NCBI GenBank assembly: GCA_012295275.1 | Contig: CM022670.1 | Coordinates: 19,124,698-19,188,697 of the forward strand | DNA: 64,000 bases | Origin: Chrysomallon squamiferum | Lineage: Eukaryota > Mollusca > Gastropoda > Neomphalida > Peltospiridae | Reading direction: 5' to 3' | Shown: piece after piece, positions 13,614-25,208 of the stretch | How positions within the stretch are numbered: position 1 is the stretch's first letter | How the letters are laid out: the number at the start of each line of letters is the position of its first letter | The notes under the pieces: model-generated | Seen by the model: only the letters and a program-made list of their open reading frames with translations | Databases searched by the model: none | Told to the model about the DNA's origin: nothing | Position numbers and translations under genes: made by a program

Positions 13614-16600
13614 AATAAACATTAATTAAAACTTTGTTGTTAAATTCGAAAAAACCTTTAAACTACTAAAATTAGTATTATTGATAGAAATAATAATAAT
13701 AAATTAATTACATGAAAATTAAAATATTTAAAGATATTTTAAGGAAAAACCCATACTGAATGACATAGGCTAAAGGATCTTGCATTAATAAAGCATTCAT
13801 CATCTTATCATATAGGTTTGTACTGCATTTTTCACTGATTTTCTTTAGACCTTTTCAGAGTTGTTGCATACATAATGAAAGTGTGCATGTGATATCATGA
13901 TGGTGCTACTTGTGACAGAGAAAAAGAGAGATTTGAAAAATTATAAGTGTGTGTATTTTCCAAAGATTTCACCTCTTGGTCAGACTTGTCTTTTTTTTTC
14001 TCTCTCTCTTGTAAATTGAAAATGTCCTACAGGGCTGGATGTAAATACAAGAAAAAAATAACAATTTGCCTTCATGCTTATCTTGTTTTAATGAAGTTAT
14101 TATTATGTCCCTTGCAGATGGACAAGTTAAGAATATGCATTTTTGGGATTATTTTTTTCACTTTTTCTTTTTTCATCCTGATATTACTAAAATGATAATT
14201 GTTTCATAAATTCAGTGTGTGCATTTTTTTTTATGTAGAACACTTGTTTGTAATTGTACTTAAAATATTATTTTTTTAATTTCATTTTTGAAGCACTGTT
14301 TTTTTTTTTTTTCCTTTCATAAAATAACATTAGCACAATGTCTTTTTAAGTTTTCTGATGTAACAGTAGGTGTGGTAGATAACAAATTATTTGTTTCAGA
14401 ATGTTTTGTTAAGTACAACATTTTACTTTTATTTTCTATTTTGAAAAGTGTTGCAAAAGGGGTGATACAATATAATAAAGATAGGTTTAACAATACCAGA
14501 CTTGATGATGAATCAATGGTAGGCTTTTGGGTTAATAATATAAACAATTTATTGTTTATTAATAATAACATTTATTGAAGAATGCGTATCTTATATAAAA
14601 TTTGTTCTGTAGTTACTTCAGATTGTTTAAGTAGACACATGGTCCCATATAATCTATCCCTGAATAGTAAAAAAAGAGAAGTAAATGCATGATGTACTGA
14701 CAAACAAAAGAAATGCCATATAAGTTACAGGCAATATGTACAAATATTGTTGTGTTTATATCAAAATTGCTAAGTGTTTTGCATTTTGTTTCAAGTTTTT
14801 CTTTGTTAGATGCAAATAGCCTCAAGATATTTTGAATATTTCAAAGTTATTTATTTTAATAAACCACTTTTTGATACTAACAAAAAAAAAAATAAATACA
14901 CAAGTTCATAAGCATACACGGAGGCTGACATTTGCACTTTTCTTTTTATTTTTCTGACTTTACTAAATAAATAAAAAATATCAAAAATAAATAATTTAAA
15001 CAAATATATATATATATTTTATCGTTATAAAATCATTGTATTTTTTATTTTTGTACATCATCAGTGTTATTATAGTAATTTGTTAAAAGCACAGACTGGT
15101 CAACAGAGTAAATAAAACAATAACTTTGATGTATACAAAATATATTTTAACTATTCATACATATTATTAAAACAAAACGTACTGCCTGTATGTGATGTAC
15201 ATGCATTTCTTTTGCATGTTTGTATATTCTGTTATATTAGCATGATTCTAAATTCACATTTTACTGTTGCATTATTATTATCAGTAGTTTTTTCTTGACA
15301 TGAAATGTCTTCTTTATGCAATATACGTTTTTTTAGAGAAGTTTTATGTTTAATAAAAATAATTTTTTAAAAATATAAAGCATTTATCACAGAGACTTTA
15401 TGCTTTGTTCATTTTGAAAAAACAAATTAAATATATTTGGTGTCAGTACTGTCACTAGGAGATCTAGTGAAATATTTTGGAGGTTGTATAAAAACAAATT
15501 AATATATTAAAAATAATAATAGGTTATATTTAATCATGTTTTATAGTAAATTTATACTTATATAATTGGTGTTTTTAGCCTAATAAAAAATATTATTATG
15601 GAAAGAATGTTACCTTACTGAATGAACATTTCAGAATAATTTAAAGTTATTTTGCTTAACAGTTTTAAACAAGGCTAGTCAGTGCATTAATTCAGCTGTT
15701 TGTATTCATATTTTAATTTTAGCATATAAAATTTGGTTATATATCTAAATTACAGTCATATCCTATATCATATCACATAGATTGGTATTTATATTTTTGC
15801 CTTTTATTTATTTATTTTTAATTTTTTTTTTTGTTAAACTTTTCATTGTTTTATTTTATTAAATGATTATTCAGTTTATTGTTTCTTTTAAATTAAATTA
15901 CAGTTATTATTTTTATTTTCCAGCCTATTAATACCTGCTGATTCATCTTTTTGCTTATGATACATTAATAGAAACATTACTGGTAACTTAACAGTCTGAA
16001 ATAACTAGGAATGTTTTCTTTTAACTGATAATTGTGGGGATGTTACTTTTGCTTTAAATCATCAATTAACCAGATCGGTTACATATTCAGCAAGGCTCTC
16101 CCTTTGTACTCTTCTTACTTATAAGTTACAAATTTTCAATTAAATAGAACATTATTAAACATTTTATTAATAAAATCTAATTAATCAAGCAAGTATAATA
16201 ATAAAAAATAAAAAATAATAATAGTAACAAAATAATCATTAAAAATTTAACATAATAAATTTCAGGATTAAATTTTCAGTTATACTGGGAGGTTTTTTTT
16301 AATGGGAAATAAACAGTGAACTACATAAATACACAGAAGACTTTTATAATGATAATAAAGGTTTCAAGTTTGTTTTTATTTTTTTCATTAATTTATATAA
16401 TATTACTGTTTTTCACATTTTGTTATTTGTGTTGCTTTTTCTTATTTTTTTACTTTAACTTAATTTTTATTTATTTATTTATTTAAACATTAAAAAATAG
16501 ATCTTCTGTAGAGATTATTACTTCAGTTAGTTTATTATTATAAAAGCTGTAATTTTGTGAGCACTTCCTTTACTCGAGATGATCCAGAATTAGAAGTCTA

Positions 16601-19600
16601 TTATCTGTTTCATTTTTCCTTTCTTTTTAAATCTGAAAACAAACTTTTTAAAGGCATTTCATTATTATGTGACTGCAAGTGATTCAGATGTGAATGGCAG
16701 AGGTGACTTGCATGAGAAAGTCAGACTTACATATCATGAATTAGTTTATCATCATAATAATCAAACATCTGATCATGTTCTATAAACATCTGATCATGTA
16801 ATCTTTTATTTGCATTAGCCAATAATAAATAAATAAATAAATAAATAAATATATCAATATTCTTTCTGTATTTCATTTTTAAATAAAAAGTATCAATATA
16901 TTATAGAACTCAAACATTAAGTACAATTAACAAACACAGTAAATACACAGCAATTATTATTATTATTGATTTGTTTTCTTCCAATTTTTTTTTTCTCTGG
17001 TATGCGGTTCTTTCAGTGTAGAACTTGAAAACATGAAGTGTTAATGACGATATAAATACTTTTAATTAAAAATATATTTTGGTCATGAGAAATATAGAAA
17101 CAAAATAAATGATTATCCATGAACTTCACATTGTTTTCTGCACATTTTAATAGAATCTAAGTAAATAAATAAATAAATGTTGTTACCATATGTGAATTAT
17201 TGCCAGAATGTTAAAATGGTCTTACACTAGGATGAAAAAGGATGATTCACATTTTATAACTGATGTGTTAAAATTATGGTGATTTTTACATTACTAACTT
17301 TTACTAAATTGAGCATTTTACTGAAAAACAGGATATTAAAAAAAGCCATTAATGGATATCTTCTTGTACTGATAATCACTTATCAAAACAAAATATCTAC
17401 TGAAATTTGCTGGAATAAAATCACCAATTCCATCAATTTAGAAAATTGGAACTGGGGTATTTTTGGGGACAATAGGTGTGGATTTTGAATATATTTAATT
17501 TTGATTTCTTAAAGACTTCTGTTTTTAAGATTCTGCAAATCTGATAGGTCCATGAAATATTTATTAAAAAATTATGTTTAATATATTTTGTATATTTTCT
17601 TGTTAATATTTCAATGGAAGAAACTTCATTATAAGAATGTGTTGCTCTGGTGAAGGTAATCTTTCTATATGTCAGTTAGTTCTGAACTTTTTACTGAAAT
17701 CTTTTTTTTCTTTTTAAATATTTTATAAATATCCATACATAGCAATAAATGATAGTTATTTTATGTGTTTGGATTTCATTTTCTCATAACTTGTAAATTT
17801 TTTCGTTGTGTTACTAATTGTATATTTTCTTTCTTTTAAAGCTTTTGTTACATTTTCATATAGTTTTGTTATCTTAAAATATTTGTCTGTTACTTTTCTG
17901 TTCTTATATTATTTTTCATGTAGATCATGCTATAGCTGCATTTTTTTAATTTTTAAAAATTATTATTTCTGCTGTTTGCATTGTACAAAAAGTGCTTTGT
18001 TTGAAAAGTTTAGGACACAAAGTGTTTCTCTGTTATATTAATTTGATATTTTATAAAGCTGAGCTGTTATTAATTTACATTAAAAGTACGACCCTACAAC
18101 AGAATTAGAAATTTTTTAAATGTGTGAAAAAATCATTTTGCAATAATGTGTGAATACTCCCTGTAGACATACCCAGTATGAGTAACCTTTATACACAATA
18201 GTTCTTCTTTTTGTATTAGATCGCTGGTGTCTTTAAATTTTTCATTTTTTAAATTATAATTATTTATAAATGTATTTTGAATAAGGTTCTATTTAAATAT
18301 AAAATTAATTATTAACAAAAAAAGCCTCTGCAGCAAAACTCAAATGAATTCTGTTGGTTAGAGGTACAGCCTAAATATCAACTATGACTCAGGCATACTT
18401 TCCCAAACAAATTAATCAGATAAAAGCAAGTTCAGTATTGACAAAACATAAATTCAAAGACTTGCTGAACATGCCAACAATTGTGATATATAATTATAGA
18501 AAAATGATCAACTATAAACAAGGCTATGAAATAGGTTTATATTACATATTTCTGGCTCACTTTAAGGCAGTAAATCCTACTTCAGGCAAGAAAATGTAGA
18601 TTCCAAGCCATTTAAAATATTTATCGATGTTACCTTGGTTCAAGTCAGTGTCTTCTGTTACATAAGGGAGTAACATCTTCATACCATTTCTAATGTTAAA
18701 CTGAGTAGTGTAATGCCTGTGAACTCAGTAACTAATCTCTTACAGTTACATTATGATTGTTATAAGCATGGGTAGAAGCTTGCATGGAGCACCAAGTTGA
18801 ACAAACTTACCATTGGCTGCAAGTATATTTCAAGTGGTTGTATAATTGCTGTTGCCCAATAGTATTATAAAGATAATTTTACTTGGTAGATATTATTATA
18901 TTTTAAATATTTCCTTCCCTAAAGCTTTAATGATTCTGTCCTGCAGTCATCATTATCTGTCTACATATATGTGTTGTGGATATGAAATGCCTTTGTGTAA
19001 ATATGAATTTAAAATTTATATATCACTATTCTTTCTACTTTTTCTATGTCACGAGGTTTATTAATTTTTTTAATTTTTTTTTATCTTACTGTTAGTTTTA
19101 GTACTTAGTTACAAAAAACATGTTTTATTTGTTTTACAGGGTAAAGTTTATGGAAAATTCAGTTTCTTTAACTTTTTTTTTTTTTTTTTTATGTTAAAAA
19201 TAAACCTTGTAAATCTGGAAATATTTTGAATAATATCATTATAGTTGAGAACAGAAGATTTATGTTTGAGTGGGTGGGGTTATATTCCCAGCATAAATTG
19301 CTGCTTATCTGTGGGCTAAGGAATGACACTGAAATCCAAGCCAGCTGTCCAGATTATTAATTTCATTTTTAAACTGTATGTTATCAAATTATCTTTATTT
19401 ATTAATGGGAAACAGGTTTAATTATTATTATTATTAATTTTTTTTTTTTAAATTTATTTTAAGCATCTCCTAAGTATTCAATATCTATGATTATTCAACA
19501 AGACTGATAAAAAAATTACACTTCTTGTATATTTAAAAGCAAATTGTGTTGTTAAATATTTCTCTTTCTATAATGGAAAATAAATATTCTGTACAAATGC

Positions 19601-20691
19601 GTTGCCAAGATTTGTTCTTTATTTCTATTATTATTCAAATATAAAATCTTCTGAAAATGATATGAACATATAGCCTAAAACATCTTCTGCCATTGTATTT
19701 GGATATAAATCTTTGCTAATCAGTTTCACACTAATATTGTTTTCTAACAGTTTACAATGATAAAGATTGTTAATATTTACTAAATTTGTATTTAGGTCTT
19801 TTGTTTGCATCATCTAACATTTCTGTCAAAGGATACATTAGGTAAAATTAATGAACCCTAAAATACACTTGATGATACCACTGTGCCCTCTCAAAACTTC
19901 CATCTCATAGTGGTTAAAGAAGCAATTATTTATTTTGATCCATTTGTTTTATTCATTCATCTTACTAATCCAATAAGAAACTTTTAAAACAGTAAAGAAA
20001 ATTGAACATAATACAATTATGACAAAGGTGAGATAAAAAAAAAAAAAAAAAAAAAATTAAAAACAAATTCATGTAAAAATGTAGTCTTCATCAGCATCAT
20101 TTCATTTAATAACTGGTTTTATGGAATTGCTAAAATGTAGACAGTTATATTACTGATAAAACTGAATGGATACATCTTTATATGACAATAATATCTGCAT
20201 TAGTATCAGAACAATAAGTCAGAAAAATATTTAGTAAAATCTCCACTGGCAAGATACAGAATTAAATTGCATGATCACTGAAGACTAACAATAAAATATT
20301 AAATATTTCATATTTTGCAGAATGTAATTTTACATAAAACACATGGAAATAAAAAACAAAAATTAATGTCACTTAATAAAGTCACCTGTTACATGTTAAA
20401 TTTTTAGTGTACTTATTTAGAATGTCAGCATCAAATAATCGAAGCGTTAGTATCCAAGCTAAAGTAACAACAGCAAATTGGTTAAATCTTTCCACTAAGT
20501 TTATACATAAATAATGATCTAACCTACATAAGAAAGGACTGTGGTTCAGTCTAGACAGTTATAATAGCTAATATTTCAAAAATCACCTTTACAAGTATTC
20601 TTCAATGAATTTTGTTTCTGTATTTCCTTTTTTCCTTTTAAATATTTTTTATTCTTTTTTTTCAACAATCCTTTTGATAAAACTTTTTTTT
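11733..20691. other. About 9 kb with no supportable gene (SLAIN and STAND-ANK 3' UTRs plus spacer)
   Basis: Convergent interval: SLAIN ends on the plus strand at 11732 and the STAND/ankyrin gene ends on the minus strand at 20692, so both 3' UTRs fall here. Open frames of up to about 96 codons (near 13947, 14288, 17276, 17808 and 18384) are AT-driven, rich in Phe/Ile/Lys/Asn, without splice-supported partners or recognisable motifs. Several T runs, A runs and (AAAT)n tracts are present. Sequence near 18350-18850 is slightly less AT-biased and could be an old repeat, but I cannot identify it. Confidence 0.6.
13578..13617. repeat. (TAAA)n microsatellite
   Basis: About nine AAAT/TAAA units in the spacer after SLAIN. 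Similar shorter runs are at about 16824-16850 and 17160-17178. Confidence 0.95.
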
Positions 20692-23600
20692 CTAAAAATC
20701 ATTAAATCTGTTCTTCATAAACATTCCTACTGCAGGCTGACCAGTTCGTTCACTCCTGATCATTAAATATTCCATAACTTCTGTATTACCAGCACTAGCA
20801 GCATAATTCAGAGGTATTTTACCATTACTATCACTTTTATTTGGATCTGCATTAAAATCTAGCAACTTTTTAATCATCTCCAGATTTCCATTCTTTGCAG
20901 CAAGATGTAATGGGGTTTGCCCTTCCATGTTGGTGATATTCACCGATACTCCTGCTTCTAGGAGGATGTCCAAAATATCCATGTCATATGTAGAAACAGC
21001 TTCATGGAGTGGTGAAATTGCTCCATAGCCTGGAACAGTTACTGTTGCTCCCTTTTCAATTAAGAAATCAGCTGCTTTAGTGTCCCCAAGAAACAATGCT
21101 GAATGCAGAGCTGTCCATCCACTTCTTAGTTTTGCATTGATGTCAACACCATTCTCTACCAACAGCTCCATTATGTCATAGTTGCAATTTGCTACCGCTA
21201 TATGCAGCAGAGGTCTATCATCATCAGCTAAACTATTCACATCTCCTCCCTTTTCTATCAATAATTTAGCTATCTTCGTGCTTCCATAAACAACAGCCTC
21301 AGTGAGAGGTGTTTTGCCTGCATTACTTTTCACACCGATGTCTGCTCCATGGTCAATAAGAATCTTTGCTATTGCTGGATTGGAATGGGTAGTGACAAAA
21401 TGCATTACTGTTTCACCGATAGCTGTTTTTGCATTAATGTCTGGCTTGTGTTCCAGGATAGCATTAACGGTATCAATGGATCCACCTGCTACAGCATAGT
21501 GCAGTAGCTTTGCTTTATTCTTCAACATCCAGGCAAACTCAAAATTGAACAGTTTTTCAGGAACTTCCACTTCAGGGCTGCAGTTGATCTGAGGATTTAG
21601 AGCTAGTAGTGCTTGAACAGCAGAAACTTTAGATGGTTGTTCAGATGCCTGGTAGGAAATCTTTTTGGGTTCATATTCAATTATTCCTCCTCTATAACTA
21701 GCAGCCATGAGGGCTAATACTCTCTGTTCACCAATTCCTAAACCATCATCAACCATTCGAATAAGAGATTCATTCTTGGAAAATCCTTCTACAAGTAAGT
21801 CTCTTCCATACCATGCTGCCCAGAAGAGCAAAGATAAATGGTCATTGTCTCTTGCACGGTAGACAGCTTCTATGTTTCCCATTTGATCCAGATACTCGAA
21901 GAAGGATTTCACAAAGGTTATCTCAGTGAAGATCTGGTGTTGACAGGATTCTCTGATATTGCCTTGTAATATCTGAAAAACCATGCGTTTTGCCAACAGG
22001 CTATTTACTGAATGAGATAATAAGATGCATGTTTTGTATGGGTTCTCATAGATGCTTTTGTAAGTGAAGATTTTTATAAGCTCCTCAAACAATTCAGGTG
22101 ACATCAATTCCACAGTTAAATCACTATGAAGCATTTCAAAATCTTCCAGAATATATTCTGTAAGACGATGGTGTAGTATTCTGTAATGATATTTTTCGAG
22201 TGGGATTAAAAAGACTCCATTCAGCATTTCTGCAGCTTGTTGAATTACCCACATCTCAAGGAATTCCAAATCTGCACCTACATCTTGCAAAACCTTTTTC
22301 ATGTTTTCATATTGTGTAGGGTCCAATTCTGTGACTTCCTTTCCTCTCACATCCAATTTTCCATTGTTGAGAGCAGCATAAACAAGTATGCCATAGAGTG
22401 TTTTGTCAAAACTTTTGACCTTGCTTATTTCTTGTTTCAGATACTTAGCAGGGTCTTCAAAGAACAAACGACCAAGATTTTGAAACATTTTAAATATACC
22501 AAACAACCGACAACTCAGAGGGAAGCCAATATGGTCATATCCTGATACATTTACAGTATCATTGCTTGAAATAAACCCAGAAGCAGCACGAAGAAGATCT
22601 CTTCGTTCAGAAACATTCAGACTGTTCATGTCATCTGTTATATCAACAATCTTGGACTCTGAAAACAGATGATTGTTCTTCAAAAATTGGCAGGCACTTT
22701 TATAAATCACACTGTCACATGTTATAATCAACTTGAGTTTTCCATTAGCTGTATGTGCAATGATCTGCATCTCATATATAAAATCATGCCACAGTTCAAC
22801 TTTTCTTAGGTTTACTGAATGCTTGCCAAATATATCATCAATGATGATGACCATGAATTGATTTGGGTCAACATGTTCTTTGAATTCTTGTGGGCTTTTC
22901 GGTTTCAGTATCTTATACTTGCTGTCACTTTTCAGTGTTGTTTTCCCTTTGAACTCATCAGCTAGAAACAGAGCTGTTGCAGTTTTTCCTGTGCTTGGGC
23001 AACCCATTATGACCACAGAGTTATAATGAATGATTGTTGTTCTTACTTTCATGTAAGCTTTTGTTTTGAAATACATACCTTCAACACTTCTCCGACTTGG
23101 ATTAAATACTTCTTTCCAACCTGTAAAAAAAAATAAAATAAAATAAAATAAAATAATACAAGCAATATTTTGCCATGGTCAGTTCTTAAAATGACATATA
23201 TTTAAATAACTTTTAGACAAAACTTTTTATAAACTATATGAAAAAAATATATATTTTGAGGCTATTATGAGATAGATAACATGTGCACTAGAATTATCAC
23301 ACTTACTGTTGGTCCTGTGTTTTTTATAATTTATTTAAGTACATTTGTTTTTTTAATGACTGGTTGCAACTTGTTTCTTGTGAATATTCTGGTTGGTTAT
23401 GATTTTAATATATTAATAATCCTCAATATCTTAGTAGTGAATTATCTTTAGGAAAGGAAAATATTTTACCAAACAACTCCATTTGAATTTATTAATGTTG
23501 TAAATTTTATAAAAAGCACAAATTTATAGTTAAGCAACCACATTACTGCCCTTTTCAATTCTTTTCACATTTATAACTGATAAATTTAAAACTTGATTTC

Positions 23601-25172
23601 AAAACTATTCAAATAATCTTGATGATTTTATATTCATTATCTTATTAGGAAATTGGTATAATTTATAATCTTGACAGAATTAATTTTATTAGTTCTTTAT
23701 TGGCATTATAATACCAACATTTCCTTAGATGATAGTTAATAAACTGTTTTTTGTGAAAACCACTGAAATGAAACATAATATGCAACACTGAATACAAACA
23801 TGGGTTTATTATATTTAAACTCACTTTTTTAGCACGTTCTTGCAGGAAATTATATTTTGTATTTATCATTTCTCTGCGTTCTTTCTCTTTTTGCTTCCGA
23901 GTTTCTTCTGATACTCCCTGGGTGTCATGATGGATGTTTTGAAACTGGGGTTGTTCCCCTTGTATTTGAGTATGTTTGGTGACATGTATGTTAGCATTTT
24001 GTAACTCCCTAACATTGACTTGGAGAATGCTTGAAATGTTCTGCAAGATTTGGCTATCATAAACACCATTGTCATTGATTATATATATGTTTCTTACTGG
24101 CCTGTTACCTGCAAATAAAGGAAAACTATTTTCATTTAATGACATACAACTTTTTAAACTTTTACTGGCTGAAAGATAGTAAATACATGTGTCATATCAG
24201 AGATGACAAACTGGCTCATGCCTTTCCATGGGATATGTATCTATTTTAGTTCTTTTTTATACAGATTTTGTCAACTGGACAAAACACATTTCATGACTTT
24301 TAATACACCAAACATGGTAACCTGGTTAAAAACAGAAAAGATTATTAAAAATTATAAATTACTCTTAAAATAAAATCAGCATAGTTGAAATAAATTCTGT
24401 ATACCTCCATCTGTTTTTTGTTATTATTTTTTTTTCTTCAAACAAACTTTTACAGTAACACACAAAAACACACATTATTTAGCTATCTGTTAGCAATATT
24501 ACAAATATTCTTAATACAAAATACAGACATTAATATACTGCACTAATTATCAATTGTACTTATGTCAGTAAATAAATGAGTAAACATATATAATAATTTC
24601 ATTGAAATAAGGATATCAGGGCAACTACCACCCAGACAATTACCCTTTCAGTTAACTATTCCTTAGATAACTACCCTGCTATTATATATATATATATTAA
24701 TTTGTTTATTTATTTATTTATACAGTTTTTCTGGCAGCACTGGCAAGAGATATTGTTTCCTCCCATGAATTAATACTGAATGTTAATCCCATATTTGCCA
24801 GGAACTGCCCAAAATGACCTTTTGGAAGAAACTGTATGTGGAGCTGCACATTTTCCATAAAGCAGTAATTCCTATCCTCAAACCATACATATATTTTTAC
24901 AGTGACACCCATTTTTGCCCTTTTTTATACTTTAACAAAATTATCATGAAATGAAACAAGGTTTTCTTGCATTAACAATCATGTTGATGGCAAATTCCAA
25001 TATGGAACAAGTCACCCACGTATGTGACATTTTCTCTATGTCCTTCACTCATTGCTATCACTGTATCAGTAAAGGAAGTTCTGTTGATTCAATTACAGGC
25101 TTCAAAACTTGAACTTGTTGTGATGTTATGAACATAGCTGTTTAGAACCAAGTCAAATAACTTACCTGCCAT
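20692..25172 (-). CDS. STAND-class P-loop NTPase with ankyrin repeats (nSTAND3-like)
   Basis: Likely a cytosolic NLR-like signalling or sensor protein. The large last exon is 23120-20692. It opens with GWKEVFNPSR and YFKTKAYMKV, typical of the region just before the P-loop in this family. Counting from the Met at 23076: Walker A GCPSTGKT at residues 25-32, Walker B MVIIIDDIFG at 75-84, sensor-1-like LKLIITCDS at 114-122, then HLFSESKIVDIT and a helical STAND arm. About eight ankyrin repeats of 33 residues fill 521-775, and 19 residues follow. A 5' exon (25208-25166) supplies ATGGCAG and joins in frame to 24108-23825, a Gln/Glu-rich, partly coiled-coil N-terminus of unknown role. Both exons end and start in agreeing phase. 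The junction from 23825 to 23120 does not: the last exon needs one preceding base, but the upstream exon ends in phase 0. A small exon or different splice site is therefore missing from my model. The call of NTPase plus ankyrin is firm; immune function is inference. Confidence 0.85.
23825..24108 (-). CDS. N-terminal exon of the STAND/ankyrin gene, novel domain
   Basis: Flanked by acceptor TTTATTTGCAG and donor GTGAGT on the minus strand. It reads as NRPVRNIYIINDNG, then helical Gln/Asn-rich sequence, and ends in a charged helix (RKQKEKERREM). Preceded by the exon whose ATGGCAG supplies Met-Ala and the first base of a Gly codon. It matches no death-fold, TIR or HEPN domain that I can recognise. 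Confidence 0.6.
24617..24720. repeat. Degenerate 15-16 bp tandem units followed by (AT)n and (TTTA)n
   Basis: Four imperfect units with cores AACTACC, AATTACC, AACTATT and AACTACC start at 24623, 24638, 24654 and 24669. A (TA)n run and a (TTTA)n run to about 24720 follow. On the minus strand the order is open frame, (TAAA)n, (TA)n, then GGTAGTT/GGTAATT units, which resembles the 3' tail of a retroposed element. Confidence 0.5.
24718..24912 (-). other. Unassigned 64-codon open frame next to a (TAAA)n tail
   Basis: Lies in the first coding intron of the STAND/ankyrin gene, on the same strand. Its composition is less AT-biased than the surroundings, and it stops at the start of the (TAAA)n run. 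No family is recognised and no good splice sites flank it. A decayed retroposon fragment is the likeliest explanation. Confidence 0.25.
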
Positions 25173-25208
25173 GACAGCACAGCAGAAAATACCAGAATAA
25201 AAGAAATC
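25166..25208 (-). CDS. First coding exon of the STAND/ankyrin gene (start codon exon)
   Basis: Acceptor CTCTTCAG and donor GTAAG flank 43 bases. The last seven, ATGGCAG (25172-25166), give Met, Ala and the first base of Gly, which the next exon completes with GT. I chose this start because the codon phase matches exactly and the next exon has no start codon of its own near its 5' edge. The first 36 bases would be 5' UTR. An upstream noncoding exon probably ends at 25428. Confidence 0.6.

Noticed and set aside
13947-14578. Two plus-strand frames and a minus-strand shadow in the spacer after SLAIN
   Set aside because: AT-driven composition, no motifs, no splice-supported extension and no partner exons.
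19631-19813. 60-codon minus-strand frame downstream of the STAND/ankyrin stop
   Set aside because: It looks mildly coding-like and an acceptor-like CAG lies upstream, but the ankyrin frame ends cleanly at 20692 and no junction or homology supports an extra exon.
21302-21499. Plus-strand frame opposite the ankyrin repeats
   Set aside because: Antisense shadow of the repeats.
23866-24075. 69-codon minus-strand frame overlapping the STAND/ankyrin N-terminal exon
   Set aside because: Out-of-frame shadow: the other frame matches the ATGGCAG exon phase and the splice sites.
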